Assembly: GCF_003762925.1 (NCBI RefSeq)
Contig: NZ_RJUK01000001.1
Location: 1,240,001 to 1,304,000, forward strand
Direction: 5' to 3'
Source of the DNA: Marinimicrobium koreense
GTDB taxonomy: Bacteria > Pseudomonadota > Gammaproteobacteria > Pseudomonadales > Cellvibrionaceae
DNA length: 64,000 bases
A model generated the notes under the pieces. It had not been told where the DNA came from and did no database searches. It worked only from the letters and a program-made list of their open reading frames with translations. Made by a program: the position numbers and the translations under genes. This document shows positions 47,965 through 55,478 of this stretch, in pieces (position 1 is the first letter of the stretch; every line of letters starts with the position of its first letter).

Positions 47965-50763
47965 ATGAGACTGACCGACATCAAAACCCAGATATGGCGC
48001 CTGGTACTCTTCCCCGCCCTGGGTGTCACCCTGATCCTCGCCTTCACCCTGACCTACCTGTATCTGGCGCAATTGAACAAGTTTGTCAGCCAGCGCGGGG
48101 GCGCACTGAGTGAGAAACTGGCCGAAATCAGCGCCGAAACCCTGAGCCGAAATGACCCGGATCTGTTGCGCTCAGTGATTGAGGCTTCTCTGGAAGAGCC
48201 CTATATCCGGGCCGTCGAGCTGTATCTCAAAGACAGCGGCACCACCATTCACAGCGGCCCTCGGATGCTGCCGCTGGTCAATCCCGCACCGGCGGATCTG
48301 AGCCAACCCCAACAGCGGGAAACCCCCAAGTCGATCCGCTTTGCCCATCCGGTCCCGGGCCGGAACGGCGCGCCATCGCCCGGCTGGATTGAGGTGGAGC
48401 TGCTGGCCTCACCGTTTCTGGTACTGCGTTACCAGACCATCCTGATCACCCTGGTACTGACGCTGGTATGCCTGGCGCTGTGTGCCTGGTTCTCCACCCG
48501 TCTTTACAAGCGGTTGACCCGCCCACTGAACCAGATCCGGGAAACGATCCAGGGCATGGCCCGCGGCCAGATGGACCGTCGTCTACCGAGTATGGAAAGC
48601 CGTGAGCTGGACGAGCTGGCCCGAGCGGTGAACGATACCGCCGAATCCCTGGAGCAGGCTCACCGGGATATGCAGGTGAACATCGACCAGTCCACCGAGG
48701 ACCTGCGCGAGACCCTGGAAACCATTGAGATCCAGAATATCGAGCTGAACATGGCCCGCAAGGAGGCCCTGGAAGCCAGCCGGATCAAGTCGGAATTCCT
48801 GGCCAACACCAGTCACGAAATCCGCACCCCGCTCAACGGCATTCTCGGGTTCACCAATCTGGCCCTGAAAACCGACCTGGACGAACAGCAGAAAGAGTAC
48901 CTGGAGACCATCCGGGACTCCTCCCAGAACCTGCTGACCGTGATCAACGACATTCTGGACTTCTCCAAAATCGAGTCCGGCAAATTGACTCTGGATTACG
49001 TCCCCCTGCCCTTGCGCAAAGTCGTTGAGGAAGCGGTACACATTCTGGCGCCGGATGCCCACGAGAAAAACCTGCAACTGGTAACGCTGCTCGACGACAA
49101 CCTGCCGCTGCACCTGCTCGGTGACCCGCTGCGCTTCAAACAGGTGCTGACCAACCTGGTGAGCAACGCGATCAAGTTCAGCCAACAGGGCAACATTGTC
49201 GTGCATGCCGCCCTGATCAACCGCCAGGAAACCCAGCTCACCCTCAAGGTCAGCGTCAGTGACAACGGCATCGGCCTCACCGCCGAACAGAAAGAACGGC
49301 TGTTCAGCGCGTTCAACCAGGCCGACACCTCCAGCTCCCGGGAATACGGTGGCACCGGACTCGGCCTGGTGATCTGCAAGGGACTGGTGGAGCGCATGGG
49401 GGGCGAAATCGGTGTGGAGAGCCAGCCCGAACAGGGTTCCCGGTTCTGGTTCACCGCCCGTCTGGGTATCGACAAGAGCTTGCCGGACGCCCCGGCCGAA
49501 CGTCTGCTACTGGGTGAGCGGGCCCTGATCTGCAGCGACAACCCCCCTTCCGGCCACCAACTGGAGCAACTCCTGCATCTGTGGCAGGCCGACACGGACA
49601 CCATTTCCTCCATTCACGATATTTTCCCGGCCCTGCGCAAAGCCCAGGAGCGGGACGATGCGTTTCGCCTGGTGTTCATGGATATCGCACCGAGCGAGCG
49701 CAAGCTCCAGGCGCCCCTGCTGGAAAGCCTGACCCAACAGCTGCGCCGCGAATTCGACTGCATTCTGGTCGCCTGCTGCACCCCGGCACACCAGCGCCTG
49801 TTCCGCCAGGGCGTGGACAGCTGCAGCACCACTTTCATCAATAAACCGATCAGCTACGAGGCATTGCTGGAGACCCTGGCGCGGCAGATGGACATTCCCC
49901 TGAAGCGCCCGGGCGACGCCCAGAGCAAAGGCCCGAACGCCGGCGACAAACCCGCCGCCCGCATTCTGGTGGTCGATGACAACCCCGCCAACCTGCAGCT
50001 GGCCGGAGAGCTGCTGCGCGGTCTGAACACCGAGGTGGTATTGGCCACCAGCGGCAAGGAAGCAATGGAGTGGTGTCGGAAACAGGAATTCGACCTGATT
50101 TTCATGGACATCCAGATGCCCGGCATGGACGGCATTGAGACCACCAAACGCCTGCGCATCGATCACCCCCGGCGGCGCACGCCGATTATTGCCCTCACCG
50201 CCCACTCCATGACCGAGCAGAAAGCAGAATTGTTGATCGCCGGGATGGACGACTGCGTCAGCAAGCCGGTCAGCGAAAACCAGTTGGCCCATATCGTCAA
50301 TCGCTGGGTGCCGCTCAATGGGCGTCAGGCCGTGGAGGGCCCGGTTCACGGCACGCCGACCCAACCCAGGCTGCCCGCCATTGAACTGGCAGAGGATGAA
50401 CAGCCCAGCCCGGTGGACATTCCCCTGTGCCTCAAGCTCGCCAACCACAAGCCAACCCTGGCCCGGGACATGCTGGAAATGCTGATCAAGAACCTGAGCG
50501 GTGAGCGGGATGCCATCAACCAGGCCTTCGACAACCAGGATTTCGAGCAGCTCGAAGAGCTGGTGCACCGACTTTACGGTAGCTGCTGCTACTGTGGCGT
50601 ACCCCGACTGAAGCGGATCAGCGGCCTTCTCGACAAGATACTTCAGGCCCGTCAGTATGATCAGGTCGCCAGCCCGATCAAAGCGCTCGACAACGAGGTG
50701 GACGAGATTTTGCGCTGGGCCTACGAGCGGGATATCAGCGCTTTGTTCGACGTCGACCCGTAA
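47965..50763 (+). CDS. barA: Hybrid sensor histidine kinase BarA/GacS
   Basis: Membrane sensor kinase that phosphorylates UvrY/GacA, which drives the CsrB/RsmY-type small RNAs that sequester CsrA/RsmA. The 932 residues start MRLTDIKTQIWRLVLFPALG (ATG 47965; a 12-codon upstream extension is not conserved). Order: TM helix; periplasmic sensor (about 40-170); second TM (TILITLVLTLVCLALCAWF); HAMP; HisKA with His284 (ANTSHEIRTPLNG); HATPase (NLVSNAIKFS, GGTGLGLVICKGL); a degenerate first receiver-like segment; a full receiver with Asp715 (FMDIQMPGMDG); and a C-terminal Hpt domain with His868 (LVHRLYGSCCYCG). Divergent from cysM. The partner regulator is not in the window. Confidence 0.96.
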   Translation: MRLTDIKTQIWRLVLFPALGVTLILAFTLTYLYLAQLNKFVSQRGGALSEKLAEISAETLSRNDPDLLRSVIEASLEEPYIRAVELYLKDSGTTIHSGPRMLPLVNPAPADLSQPQQRETPKSIRFAHPVPGRNGAPSPGWIEVELLASPFLVLRYQTILITLVLTLVCLALCAWFSTRLYKRLTRPLNQIRETIQGMARGQMDRRLPSMESRELDELARAVNDTAESLEQAHRDMQVNIDQSTEDLRETLETIEIQNIELNMARKEALEASRIKSEFLANTSHEIRTPLNGILGFTNLALKTDLDEQQKEYLETIRDSSQNLLTVINDILDFSKIESGKLTLDYVPLPLRKVVEEAVHILAPDAHEKNLQLVTLLDDNLPLHLLGDPLRFKQVLTNLVSNAIKFSQQGNIVVHAALINRQETQLTLKVSVSDNGIGLTAEQKERLFSAFNQADTSSSREYGGTGLGLVICKGLVERMGGEIGVESQPEQGSRFWFTARLGIDKSLPDAPAERLLLGERALICSDNPPSGHQLEQLLHLWQADTDTISSIHDIFPALRKAQERDDAFRLVFMDIAPSERKLQAPLLESLTQQLRREFDCILVACCTPAHQRLFRQGVDSCSTTFINKPISYEALLETLARQMDIPLKRPGDAQSKGPNAGDKPAARILVVDDNPANLQLAGELLRGLNTEVVLATSGKEAMEWCRKQEFDLIFMDIQMPGMDGIETTKRLRIDHPRRRTPIIALTAHSMTEQKAELLIAGMDDCVSKPVSENQLAHIVNRWVPLNGRQAVEGPVHGTPTQPRLPAIELAEDEQPSPVDIPLCLKLANHKPTLARDMLEMLIKNLSGERDAINQAFDNQDFEQLEELVHRLYGSCCYCGVPRLKRISGLLDKILQARQYDQVASPIKALDNEVDEILRWAYERDISALFDVDP

Positions 50764-50905
50764 ATTTACCGATTCCGGCGCAATCGGTGATTCTCAGACC
50801 GCCGCTTTAAATGATATGATAATACTTTAATAAGTAGGTTCCTTTCTTGGGAGCCATCCAATAACGCTAACTCTTAGCCTAAAAAAACCAGGGTGGTAGA
50901 TAACG

Positions 50906-52537
50906 ATGATTCCATTCAGTGGTCTGGACTGGGCCGTTCTCGGCCTGTTCTTCCTGATTCTTCTTGGGGTAGTGGTCTGGTCCTTCATGGAGAAGGAAAA
51001 AGACACCACCGATTACTTTCTGGCGGGCCGCAACGCGGGCTGGCTGGTAATCGGGGCCTCCATTTTCGCTTCCAACATCGGTTCCGAGCATCTGGTTGGC
51101 CTGTCGGGCGCCGGCGCCCAGACGGGCATGGCCATGGCTCACTGGGAGCTGCAGTCGTGGATTATCATCATTCTCGGCTGGGTGTTTGCGCCCTTTTACT
51201 GGAGCGCCAAGGTCTACACCATGCCCGAGTACCTGGAGCGCCGTTACTCCAGTAGCTCACGCACCTTCCTCTCGTTCATCTCCCTGATCAGTTACGTTCT
51301 GACCAAAGTGTCGGTCACGGTCTACGCCGGTGGTGTGGTGCTGAAAACCGTACTGGGCATCGACTCCCTCTGGGGCATCGACTTCTTCTGGATTGCCGCT
51401 ATGGGCCTGGTATTGGTTACCGGCCTGTACACCGTCGCCGGTGGCATGAAGGCCATTCTCGTCACCTCGGTCATTCAGACGCCGATCCTGATCCTGGGCT
51501 CCCTGGTGATCCTGTTTGTGGGCATGGACAAAGTCGGCGGCATGGAAGAGCTGGAGCGCATCAACGCCGAACGTATGAGCCTGATGCGGCCACTGGACGA
51601 CCCGGAATTCCCCTGGCTGGGCGTGATCGGCGGCTCCATCATCATCGGTCTGTGGTACTGGTGTACTGACCAGTACATTGTTCAGCGTGTGCTGACCGCC
51701 AAAGGCATTCAGGCCGCCCGTCGCGGTACCATCTTCGCCGGTTACCTGAAGCTGCTGCCGGTATTCATCTTCCTGTTCCCGGGCATGATCGCCTACGCAC
51801 TGCACGAGCAGGGCCAGATCAACCTGGCCAGTGCGGACCAGGCCTTTGCCACGCTGGTAACCGAGTTACTGCCCTCGGGTATCAAGGGCATTGTGATCGG
51901 TGGTCTGATCGCGGCGCTGATGAGCTCCCTGGCCTCGCTGTTCAACTCCTCGGCGACCCTGTTCACCATCGATTTCTACAAGAAGTACAAGCCCCAGTCG
52001 AGCGAACAGCATCTGGTGAAAGTGGGCCGTTATGCCACCGTAGCGGTGGTTGCACTGGGTATTCTGTGGATTCCGATCATGCAGTCCATCGCCGATGTGC
52101 TGTATGAGTATCTGCAGCTGGTTCAATCGCTGATTGCACCGGGTATTGCCGCGGTATTCCTGCTGGGTGTGTTCTCCCGCAAGATCACCCCCGCCGCCGG
52201 TATCACCGGTCTGGTCGCCGGTTTCGTGATCGGCATGACGCGCCTGGTGCTGACCATTTTCGAAGACAGCCTGCCCGAGGGCAGTATCTGGATGGGCATG
52301 GTCGAGCTGAACTGGCTGTACTTCTGCTCGGTCCTGTTTATCGCCATTGTACTGTTGGTCATCGGGGTGAGCTTCTTCACCCGTCAGGCCAGCGACGAGC
52401 AGGTGGCCGGTCTGACTTATGGGTCGATCAGTAAGGAACAGCGCGCCGAAATCAAGGCCGGCATTGATAAGTGGGATATCATCCACACCGTTATCATTCT
52501 CGGCATCACCGCCTTCATTTACGTGCGGTTCTGGTAA
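50906..52537 (+). CDS. SGLT-type sodium:solute (sugar) symporter
   Basis: Inner-membrane secondary transporter of the SSS family (SLC5-like). The 543 residues have about 14 hydrophobic segments. The best signature is FASNIGSEHLVGLSGAGAQTG in TM1-2, which is that of the sugar-transporting SGLT branch rather than the proline or pantothenate branches. AGGMKAILVTSVIQTPIL, WYWCTDQYIVQRVLTAK and LIAALMSSLASLFNSSATLFTIDFYKK are further SGLT-type motifs. A sugar is the likely substrate, supported by the neighbouring GH43-epimerase lipoprotein; the exact sugar (glucose, galactose, arabinose or xylose) cannot be read from sequence. The upstream region is AT-rich, with no clear promoter. Confidence 0.93.
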   Translation: MIPFSGLDWAVLGLFFLILLGVVVWSFMEKEKDTTDYFLAGRNAGWLVIGASIFASNIGSEHLVGLSGAGAQTGMAMAHWELQSWIIIILGWVFAPFYWSAKVYTMPEYLERRYSSSSRTFLSFISLISYVLTKVSVTVYAGGVVLKTVLGIDSLWGIDFFWIAAMGLVLVTGLYTVAGGMKAILVTSVIQTPILILGSLVILFVGMDKVGGMEELERINAERMSLMRPLDDPEFPWLGVIGGSIIIGLWYWCTDQYIVQRVLTAKGIQAARRGTIFAGYLKLLPVFIFLFPGMIAYALHEQGQINLASADQAFATLVTELLPSGIKGIVIGGLIAALMSSLASLFNSSATLFTIDFYKKYKPQSSEQHLVKVGRYATVAVVALGILWIPIMQSIADVLYEYLQLVQSLIAPGIAAVFLLGVFSRKITPAAGITGLVAGFVIGMTRLVLTIFEDSLPEGSIWMGMVELNWLYFCSVLFIAIVLLVIGVSFFTRQASDEQVAGLTYGSISKEQRAEIKAGIDKWDIIHTVIILGITAFIYVRFW

Positions 52538-52576
52538 GGCATTGAACGTTCGGCAAGGATGCCGATGAACATTCCG

Positions 52577-52613
52577 AAAACGGCTCACCTTTTGGGGTGG
52601 GCCGTTTTTTTGT
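52577..52613 (+). terminator. Intrinsic terminator after the symporter gene
   Basis: AAACGGC-CACC, loop, GGTG-GCCGTTTTTTT: a good stem followed by a run of seven T, 40 bp after the symporter stop. Confidence 0.88.
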
Positions 52614-52639
52614 TTGGTTACTTCGTCGTGGAGTGCTGC

Positions 52640-52739
52640 GGGAGGGTGTCCCCCTTTGAGACACGCCGTAAACCCATCCATGGGGGCTCGATCGCCTGCC
52701 ATCCAGGCAGGCGACGGTCTCAAAGGGGGACACCCTCCC
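52640..52739. repeat. Palindromic three-helix element C (plus-oriented core)
   Basis: Perfect 23-bp arms (52640-52662, 52717-52739) again ending in GAGAC/GTCTC, with arm sequence different from A and B. The 54-base core has CCCA-TCCA-TGGG (52673-52684), identical to A, and a changed second hairpin, CGCCTGCC-ATCCA-GGCAGGCG (52693-52713), longer than in A and still perfectly paired. Confidence 0.9.
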
Positions 52740-52813
52740 TCCGCCAGTGCCGGATTAGACCGTGTTAGAAATAGAGAGGGTCGAGGTCGTCGATTTTAAA
52801 CTCCTCAGGCTGC

Positions 52814-52847
52814 GTAGGGCGTGGTAAGCGCAAAGCGCGCACCCGCC
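52814..52847. repeat. REP-like repeat
   Basis: GTAGGGCGTGGTAAGCGCAAA..., ending in ACCCGCC: a diverged copy of the GTAGGG-type repeats at 30.5 and 43.2 kb. It lies between elements C and D. Confidence 0.6.
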
Positions 52848-52889
52848 GTTCCCGCACTTGGACACCCATACAGAACATTGATGTGGCGT

Positions 52890-52930
52890 AACGCAAGGGT
52901 AACGGCGGGTCTCCAACCGGTATACACACC
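52890..52930. repeat. Broken copy (D) of the palindromic element
   Basis: ACGGCGGGTCTCC followed by AACCGGTATACACACCC matches the right half of a minus-oriented element (compare 36291-36325; the arm resembles the arm of A). No matching left arm is found upstream, so this copy is truncated. Confidence 0.6.
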
Positions 52931-52973
52931 CGCAGCACTACCCTACGAAGTCACCATGCCCAAACCCAGAAAC

Positions 52974-53009
52974 AAAAAAACCGCCCAAGGCCTGCGGCCA
53001 GGGGCGGTT
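52974..53009 (-). terminator. Intrinsic terminator after the GH43-epimerase gene
   Basis: On the minus strand AACCGCCC, a loop and GGGCGGTT are followed by TTTTTTTG: a strong stem with a T-run 25 bp after the stop codon. Confidence 0.88.
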
Positions 53010-53034
53010 AATGCGCTCCGTTCTTTCGAACGTT

Positions 53035-55218
53035 TTACTTCACATCAAACCGGAAACTCATGCTGGTTTCATATACCTCACCCGGCTCCAGAATGGTGCT
53101 CGGGAATTCCGGCTGGTTGGGTGAATCCGGGTAATGCTGCGGCTCCAGACAGAAGCCGCCGTGGAGGACAAAATCGCGCTCGCCATCGGACAGCGAACCG
53201 TCCAGGAAATTACCGGAATAGAACTGAATCGCCGGCTCCTCGGTCAGCACTTCCAGTACCCGGCCGGTGCTCGGGTCTTCGGCGCGGGCCGCTACGATCA
53301 ACCCATCCCGACCCTCGCGGTTCAAAATAAAGTTGTGGTCAAAACCACCGCCCACACGCATCAGCTGCGGATGATCCGCGTTAATGTCCTGGCCAATCGG
53401 CTTGGGCTCGGTGAAGTCCAGCGGGGTACCGGCAACGGGTGCCAGCTCGCCGGTCGGGATCAGACCGCTGTCCACGGGCGTGTAGCGATCGGCATTGATC
53501 TGCAGAGTGTGATCCAGAATCTTGCCTTCACCGGAGAGGTTGAAGTAGGTGTGCTGGGTCAGGTTCACCGGCGTCGCCTTGTCGGTTTCCGCGCGGAATT
53601 CCGTGATCAGCTCGTTATCATCGGTCAGGACATAACGGGTGGTCACTTCCAGATTACCCGGATAACCCTGATCCCCGTCTTCGCTCAGCAGGAACAGCTC
53701 GACCGCCAGGCCCCGCTCGTCGGAGACAAATCTGGCGTCCCACAGCTTCTTATCAAAGCCCACAACCCCACCGTGCAGGTGGTTGTCGCCGTCGTTCTGA
53801 TCCAGCGTGATGGTCTCACCGTTCAGGTCAAACCGGCCGTTGGCGATACGGTTGCCATAGCGGCCAATCAGCGCGCCGAAGTACGGCGGGTTCTGTTCCA
53901 GATAGTCGTTCAGCGTCTCAAAGCCCAATACCACGTTATCCAGCTCACCGTTCTGATCCGGTACGGTCAGGTGCGTGATGATGCCACCGTAGTTCATCAG
54001 CTTGACCTCCATGCCTTCACCATTGTTCAGGGTGAAGCGGGTCACTTCGCGGCCGTCGGGCAACTCGCCAAACGATTCTTTGCTGATATACGCGCGGCCA
54101 TACTCAGAGGCGTCCGCATTGGAATCTTCGTACTGCTCGGGGTTCAGGTGGTGGTTGTCCGGTCGGTTCTGGTAGAACTCCGGAAATCCGTCCTCATCCC
54201 ATCCGATCACCCGCACCCGGGCGTGGCGGTTGGGATCGGTCAGCGGGTTGCCCTTGAGCTCTTTGTAGCTGCGAGTGTGGTAGACCATCAGGTCCGTCTC
54301 GCCATCTTCCGCCACAGTGAAGCTGTTGTGGCCGGGGCCGAAACGCTCCAGAGACTCGTTGGTGTGGAACACCGGCTCGGGGGATTTTTTCCAGGAGGCG
54401 GGATCGGTCAGATCGGCGTCGTCATCCGCCCATACCAGACCCACGGCATAGTTGTGATCCGTGGCCGCTGCAGAGTAGGTCACGAAAATCCGGCCGTTGC
54501 GCTTGAGCACCGAGGCCCCTTCGTTGACCTTGTAGCCCACCTGTTCCCAATCGAGCTCGGGCTCGGTAATGGCGATCACCGGCCCGGTAATGGACGTGGG
54601 GCTGTCCATTTCGGCCAGGTAGAGTGCGGAATTGTACCGCTCCTGCTGATCGCGCTGGGCCCAGATCAGGTAGCGCTTGCCATTGTGCTCAAAGGTAGTG
54701 GCATCGAGGGAGAAGCTCTCCCAAGGGGTCTCGATTGCGCCCTCGTCGGTCCACTCACCGGTCATCGGGTCTTCGTTGGCGTTCGACAGCACATGCATCC
54801 GCATGCGGAACGGCTGATCGCCGTGGCCCAACGCCACATGCACATACCAGACGCCATCAATACGGTGCAGCTCCGGTGCCCAGACGTTCCCCGCGGTGGG
54901 GCCTTCGTCCGGACGCTGCCAGATCACTTTGGGCTCGGCGTCAGCCAGGCCATTGAGGGTATCGGCAGTGACCAGCTCGATCCGGTCAAACTCCGGCGCG
55001 GTGGAAATAAAGTAATATTGACCGTCTTCGGTGCGGTGAATCCAGGGATCGGCCCCGAATTCGACCAGGGGTACCTGATACTCAGGCAATCCGTTGTCGA
55101 CGCTCGCGTTGGCAGAGGAGGCTTCGTCAGGCGCCTCGGAACAGGCAACCAGGCCCAATCCGGCAGCCACCAGGGCGCCCCCGGCCAACAGCTGTCGCAG
55201 AGGAGAGATACTCGTCAT
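53035..55218 (-). CDS. Lipoprotein fusing a GH43 glycosidase to an aldose 1-epimerase
   Basis: A 727-residue predicted surface or periplasmic lipoprotein: signal, then lipobox GLGLVAC with Cys26. Residues about 45-355 are a GH43 five-bladed propeller with the three family carboxylates: Asp57 (FGADPWI), Asp172 (SLDATTF) and Glu233 (KVNEGASVLK). This suggests an alpha-L-arabinofuranosidase or beta-xylosidase type activity. Residues about 375-727 are a galactose-mutarotase domain with NHLHGG (His480/482), LTQHTYFN (His556) and the catalytic Glu692 (FCLEPQHYPD). A fusion would release a sugar and equilibrate its anomers at one site. Exact sugar unknown. The symporter gene, convergent with it, lies beyond its 3' end. 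No clear -35; TATAAT near 55290 suggests an activator-dependent promoter. Confidence 0.93.
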   Translation of the reverse strand: MTSISPLRQLLAGGALVAAGLGLVACSEAPDEASSANASVDNGLPEYQVPLVEFGADPWIHRTEDGQYYFISTAPEFDRIELVTADTLNGLADAEPKVIWQRPDEGPTAGNVWAPELHRIDGVWYVHVALGHGDQPFRMRMHVLSNANEDPMTGEWTDEGAIETPWESFSLDATTFEHNGKRYLIWAQRDQQERYNSALYLAEMDSPTSITGPVIAITEPELDWEQVGYKVNEGASVLKRNGRIFVTYSAAATDHNYAVGLVWADDDADLTDPASWKKSPEPVFHTNESLERFGPGHNSFTVAEDGETDLMVYHTRSYKELKGNPLTDPNRHARVRVIGWDEDGFPEFYQNRPDNHHLNPEQYEDSNADASEYGRAYISKESFGELPDGREVTRFTLNNGEGMEVKLMNYGGIITHLTVPDQNGELDNVVLGFETLNDYLEQNPPYFGALIGRYGNRIANGRFDLNGETITLDQNDGDNHLHGGVVGFDKKLWDARFVSDERGLAVELFLLSEDGDQGYPGNLEVTTRYVLTDDNELITEFRAETDKATPVNLTQHTYFNLSGEGKILDHTLQINADRYTPVDSGLIPTGELAPVAGTPLDFTEPKPIGQDINADHPQLMRVGGGFDHNFILNREGRDGLIVAARAEDPSTGRVLEVLTEEPAIQFYSGNFLDGSLSDGERDFVLHGGFCLEPQHYPDSPNQPEFPSTILEPGEVYETSMSFRFDVK

Positions 55219-55478
55219 AATCCATACCTTCTATCGTTGTCGTTATCAGCGTTATTCGTACCGGTTATTCTACGAAAGGCCTTATTATAATACAATAAAT
55301 TGATGCCACACGACCGCTCCTTCAGTACAAACTCCCGCACCCAATCACCCCGCTCCCACCCGCTTCTCTGGTGACGGGGAAGAGGACGAGAATTGTCGTC
55401 AGAAACTGTGTAAAGTGAACCCCTACCGGCGACGACCGGTACGGCAGACCACAATAAAATAACGACACTGGAGGCAAT

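Larger units (their letters stand above)
52614..52973. other. Non-coding repeat cluster between two terminators
   Basis: 360 bp between the symporter terminator and the GH43-epimerase terminator, so probably little transcribed. It contains palindromic element C (52640-52739), a REP-like copy (52814-52847) and a broken element D (about 52890-52930). No credible gene; short frames here translate repeat sequence. Confidence 0.8.

Noticed and set aside
52515-52733. 72-residue open frame with the similar SPHGWVYGVS wording
   Set aside because: It is repeat element C read as protein. The similarity to the TilS extension is due to the shared repeat, not to a real protein family.
53134-55290. 718-residue open frame opposite the GH43-epimerase gene
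   Set aside because: The opposite strand encodes a protein with full catalytic motifs and a lipobox; this frame has none.
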